Positions 6,548 to 8,042 of a stretch of DNA of 8,042 nucleotides are shown one piece after another. The position numbers and the translations under genes were made by a program. The DNA lies in contig JAIYAA010000173.1 in the NCBI GenBank assembly GCA_027489295.1, positions 1-8,042 on the forward strand, in the 5' to 3' direction. Source of the DNA: Sphingomonadales bacterium. Lineage in GTDB: Bacteria; Pseudomonadota; Alphaproteobacteria; Sphingomonadales; Sphingomonadaceae. The notes below the pieces were generated by a model. That model was not told where the DNA came from and searched no databases. It saw only the letters and a program-made list of their open reading frames with translations. Each line of letters starts with the position of its first letter. The stretch's first letter is position 1.

Positions 6548-7003
6548 TTACCCGGCGGTGTGCGTAAGGAAGCGCGTCCATTCCTCGCGGCTCACCTTCC
6601 GGTCGCGATCGGCATCGGTGGTCGTGAAGCTGCGCTCGATCCAGGCCCGCGCTTCGGGCTTGTCGCGATCGAAATCGGCTTCCTTGGCGGTGCGCAGTGC
6701 GACCAGCCAGTCGCCGAACTCGGCGGGGTCGAGGCTGCCATCGGCGTTCGCGTCATAGCGGGCGAACTGCGCCGCGACGGGTAACTTGGCGGGATCGGGG
6801 CGCGGCGTCGGCTGCGCGGACTCGGCGGCGCTGGGCGGTGCGGCCGAGCTCTCGGCCTGGGGATTCGGCGCGGGCTGCGTGCCGGGCATCGCGCGGTCGC
6901 TCGCGGGTGCCGCCGTCTGGCCCGGCCGGGCCGGTTGTGCCGGCATCGCCTGCGGCGCGGGCGTGAGCTGCAGCGCAGCGGCGAGCATCAGGGGCGTCAG
7001 CAT
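6548..7003 (-). CDS. Exported proline-rich EF-hand protein
   Basis: This 151-aa protein starts at the ATG at 7003, set by AAGGAG eight bases upstream; the open frame reaching 7123 is an artefact. Residues 1-20 are hydrophobic and probably an export signal, although the n-region lacks any positive charge. Residues about 15-75 are a low-complexity Pro/Ala/Gln linker. Two EF-hand loops follow. The first (84-95, DANADGSLDPAE) is canonical, with ligands at positions 1, 3, 5, 9 and 12 and Gly at 6. The second (130-141, DADRDRKVSREE) keeps the acidic ligands but has Arg at the usual Gly position. The likely role is calcium binding or sensing in the periplasm; the partner is unknown. It is divergent from purB and lies 40 bp upstream of the PH-domain gene. 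Confidence 0.85.
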   Translation of the reverse strand: MLTPLMLAAALQLTPAPQAMPAQPARPGQTAAPASDRAMPGTQPAPNPQAESSAAPPSAAESAQPTPRPDPAKLPVAAQFARYDANADGSLDPAEFGDWLVALRTAKEADFDRDKPEARAWIERSFTTTDADRDRKVSREEWTRFLTHTAG

Positions 7004-7011
7004 CGGGTGGT

Positions 7012-7017
7012 CTCCTT
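7012..7017 (-). promoter_or_regulatory. Ribosome binding site fixing the EF-hand gene start
   Basis: AAGGAG on the minus strand with an eight-base spacer before the ATG at 7003 is the strongest start signal in this frame. It rules out the upstream ATG at 7123, whose extra 40 residues are Arg/Pro-rich and would bury the hydrophobic export segment. Confidence 0.85.
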
Positions 7018-7048
7018 GGAAGACGTAACGGCCGGGCTGCGCCTTCGG

Positions 7049-7077
7049 TTGCCGCTGTGGCCGGTTCTTGCTAGGCG
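7049..7077 (+). promoter_or_regulatory. Weak candidate promoter for purB
   Basis: TTGCCG (7049-7054), a 17-base spacer and TAGGCG (7072-7077) lie 58 bp before the purB start. The -35 half is fair and the -10 half keeps only the leading TA, so this is a tentative call from position and spacing. Confidence 0.25.
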
Positions 7078-7079
7078 CG

Positions 7080-7098
7080 GCCCCGACCCGCCCGGGGC
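7080..7098 (+). promoter_or_regulatory. Small GC hairpin in the purB leader
   Basis: GCCCCG (7080-7085) pairs with CGGGGC (7093-7098) around a seven-base loop, between the candidate promoter and the purB Shine-Dalgarno. It does not resemble a purine riboswitch, which is larger and has conserved loop bases. Its function is unknown and it may be a product of base composition. Confidence 0.25.
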
Positions 7099-7134
7099 TG
7101 CCGGGCACCCCTTTTCCGGACACAAAGGAACGCC

Positions 7135-8042
7135 ATGGTCCCCCGTTATGCCCGCGCCGCGATGACCGACATCTGGTCGTCGGAGTCGCGCTTCGCCATC
7201 TGGTTCGAGATCGAGGCGCACGCCACGCAGGCGCTCGCCGATCTGGGCGTGGTGCCGCAGAGCGCCGCCAAGGCGCTGTGGGACTGGTGGGCGACCAAGC
7301 CGGCGATCGACGTCGCCGCGATCGACGCGATCGAGGCGGTGACCAAGCATGACGTGATCGCCTTCCTCACCTGGGTGGCGGAACAGGTGGGCGAGGAAGC
7401 CCGCTTCATGCACCAGGGCATGACCAGCTCCGACGTGCTTGATACCTGCCTGGCGGTGCAGCTCGCCCGCGCCAGCGACCTGCTGCTGGCCGATATCGAC
7501 GCGCTGCTGGAAGTGCTCGAGCGCCGCGCCCGCGAGCACAAGATGACGCCGACGATCGGCCGCAGCCATGGCATCCATGCCGAGCCGGTGACCTTCGGCC
7601 TCAAGCTCGCCGAGGCGCATGCCGAGTTCCAGCGCAACAAGGCGCGCCTGCTCGCCGCCCGTGCGGACATCGCCACCTGCGCGATCTCGGGCGCGGTCGG
7701 CACCTTCGCCAATATCGACCCGCGCGTGGAAGAGCATGTCGCGGCGAAGCTGGGCCTCGCGATCGAGCCGGTCTCGACCCAGGTGATCCCGCGCGATCGC
7801 CACGCGATGTTCTTTGCAACCCTGGGCGTGATCGCCTCGTCGATCGAGCGCCTCGCGGTGGAAATCCGCCACCTGCAGCGTACCGAGGTGCTGGAGGCCG
7901 AGGAATATTTCTCGCCGGGCCAGAAGGGTTCGTCGGCGATGCCGCACAAGCGCAACCCGGTGCTGACCGAGAACCTGACCGGCCTTGCCCGCATGGTGCG
8001 CGGCTATGTCACCCCGGCGCTGGAGAATGTGGCGCTGTGGCA
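7135..8042 (+). CDS. purB: Adenylosuccinate lyase, 3' end beyond window
   Basis: This cytoplasmic enzyme of purine synthesis cleaves SAICAR to AICAR plus fumarate, and adenylosuccinate to AMP plus fumarate. The first 302 codons are present, roughly 70 percent of a typical protein of about 430 aa. Family landmarks are in place: the N-terminal MVPRYARAAMTDIWSSESRF, the TKHDV segment with H72, TSSD (97-100), GRSHGIHAEP with the likely general acid H145, and the fumarase/aspartase-superfamily signature GSSAMPHKRNP (265-275) with the mobile-loop serines S266/S267. The start is supported by AAAGGA a few bases upstream. The gene is divergent from the EF-hand gene with 131 bp between. No frameshift or missing active-site residue is visible in the part present. 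Confidence 0.97.
   Translation, partial: MVPRYARAAMTDIWSSESRFAIWFEIEAHATQALADLGVVPQSAAKALWDWWATKPAIDVAAIDAIEAVTKHDVIAFLTWVAEQVGEEARFMHQGMTSSDVLDTCLAVQLARASDLLLADIDALLEVLERRAREHKMTPTIGRSHGIHAEPVTFGLKLAEAHAEFQRNKARLLAARADIATCAISGAVGTFANIDPRVEEHVAAKLGLAIEPVSTQVIPRDRHAMFFATLGVIASSIERLAVEIRHLQRTEVLEAEEYFSPGQKGSSAMPHKRNPVLTENLTGLARMVRGYVTPALENVALW

Noticed and set aside
6997..7994. Two long minus-strand frames (316 and 282 codons) across purB and its leader.
   Set aside because: Antisense to purB, whose active-site signature is intact. Their sequences are His/Arg/Gly-rich with no family resemblance.

Overview
The window is GC-rich, densely packed bacterial chromosome. High GC, strong third-position G/C bias, abundant TonB-dependent receptors of the Xanthomonas/Caulobacter type and the general look of the proteins suggest an alphaproteobacterium close to Sphingomonas. 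That placement is an inference from composition and protein style, not from a search.

Left part (1-3047, minus strand): a cell-surface-signalling cassette, read right to left. It holds an ECF sigma factor (FecI-like), a FecR-like membrane anti-sigma/regulator whose GTG start overlaps the sigma stop as GTGA, and a TonB-dependent receptor with an N-terminal STN signalling domain that runs off the left edge. In the known FecA/FecR/FecI and PupB/PupR/PupI scheme, substrate binding at the outer-membrane receptor is passed through the STN domain to FecR, which frees the sigma factor to switch on transport genes.

Middle (3048-6011): a divergent regulatory region of about 210 bp with a perfect 15-bp AT-rich palindrome and a GC hairpin just before the Shine-Dalgarno. 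It is followed by a second, complete TonB-dependent receptor (917 aa) on the plus strand that has no STN domain. The two receptors are clearly related: two gapless blocks align by eye, one with about 32 identities in 83 positions. One sigma/FecR pair therefore sits between a sensor-type receptor and a transport-only paralogue. The substrate cannot be read from the sequence.

Right part (6012-8042): a strong hairpin separates receptor 2 from two small convergent minus-strand genes. One encodes a membrane-anchored bacterial PH-domain (DUF304-like) protein that appears to have a leaderless promoter. The other encodes an exported proline-rich EF-hand protein. Divergent from them, purB (adenylosuccinate lyase) begins on the plus strand and is cut by the right edge. 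These look like ordinary chromosomal genes unrelated to the signalling cassette.

I found no tRNA, rRNA, CRISPR array, insertion sequence or phage gene. The window is mostly recognisable. The parts worth a second look are the two-receptor arrangement and the divergent control region.
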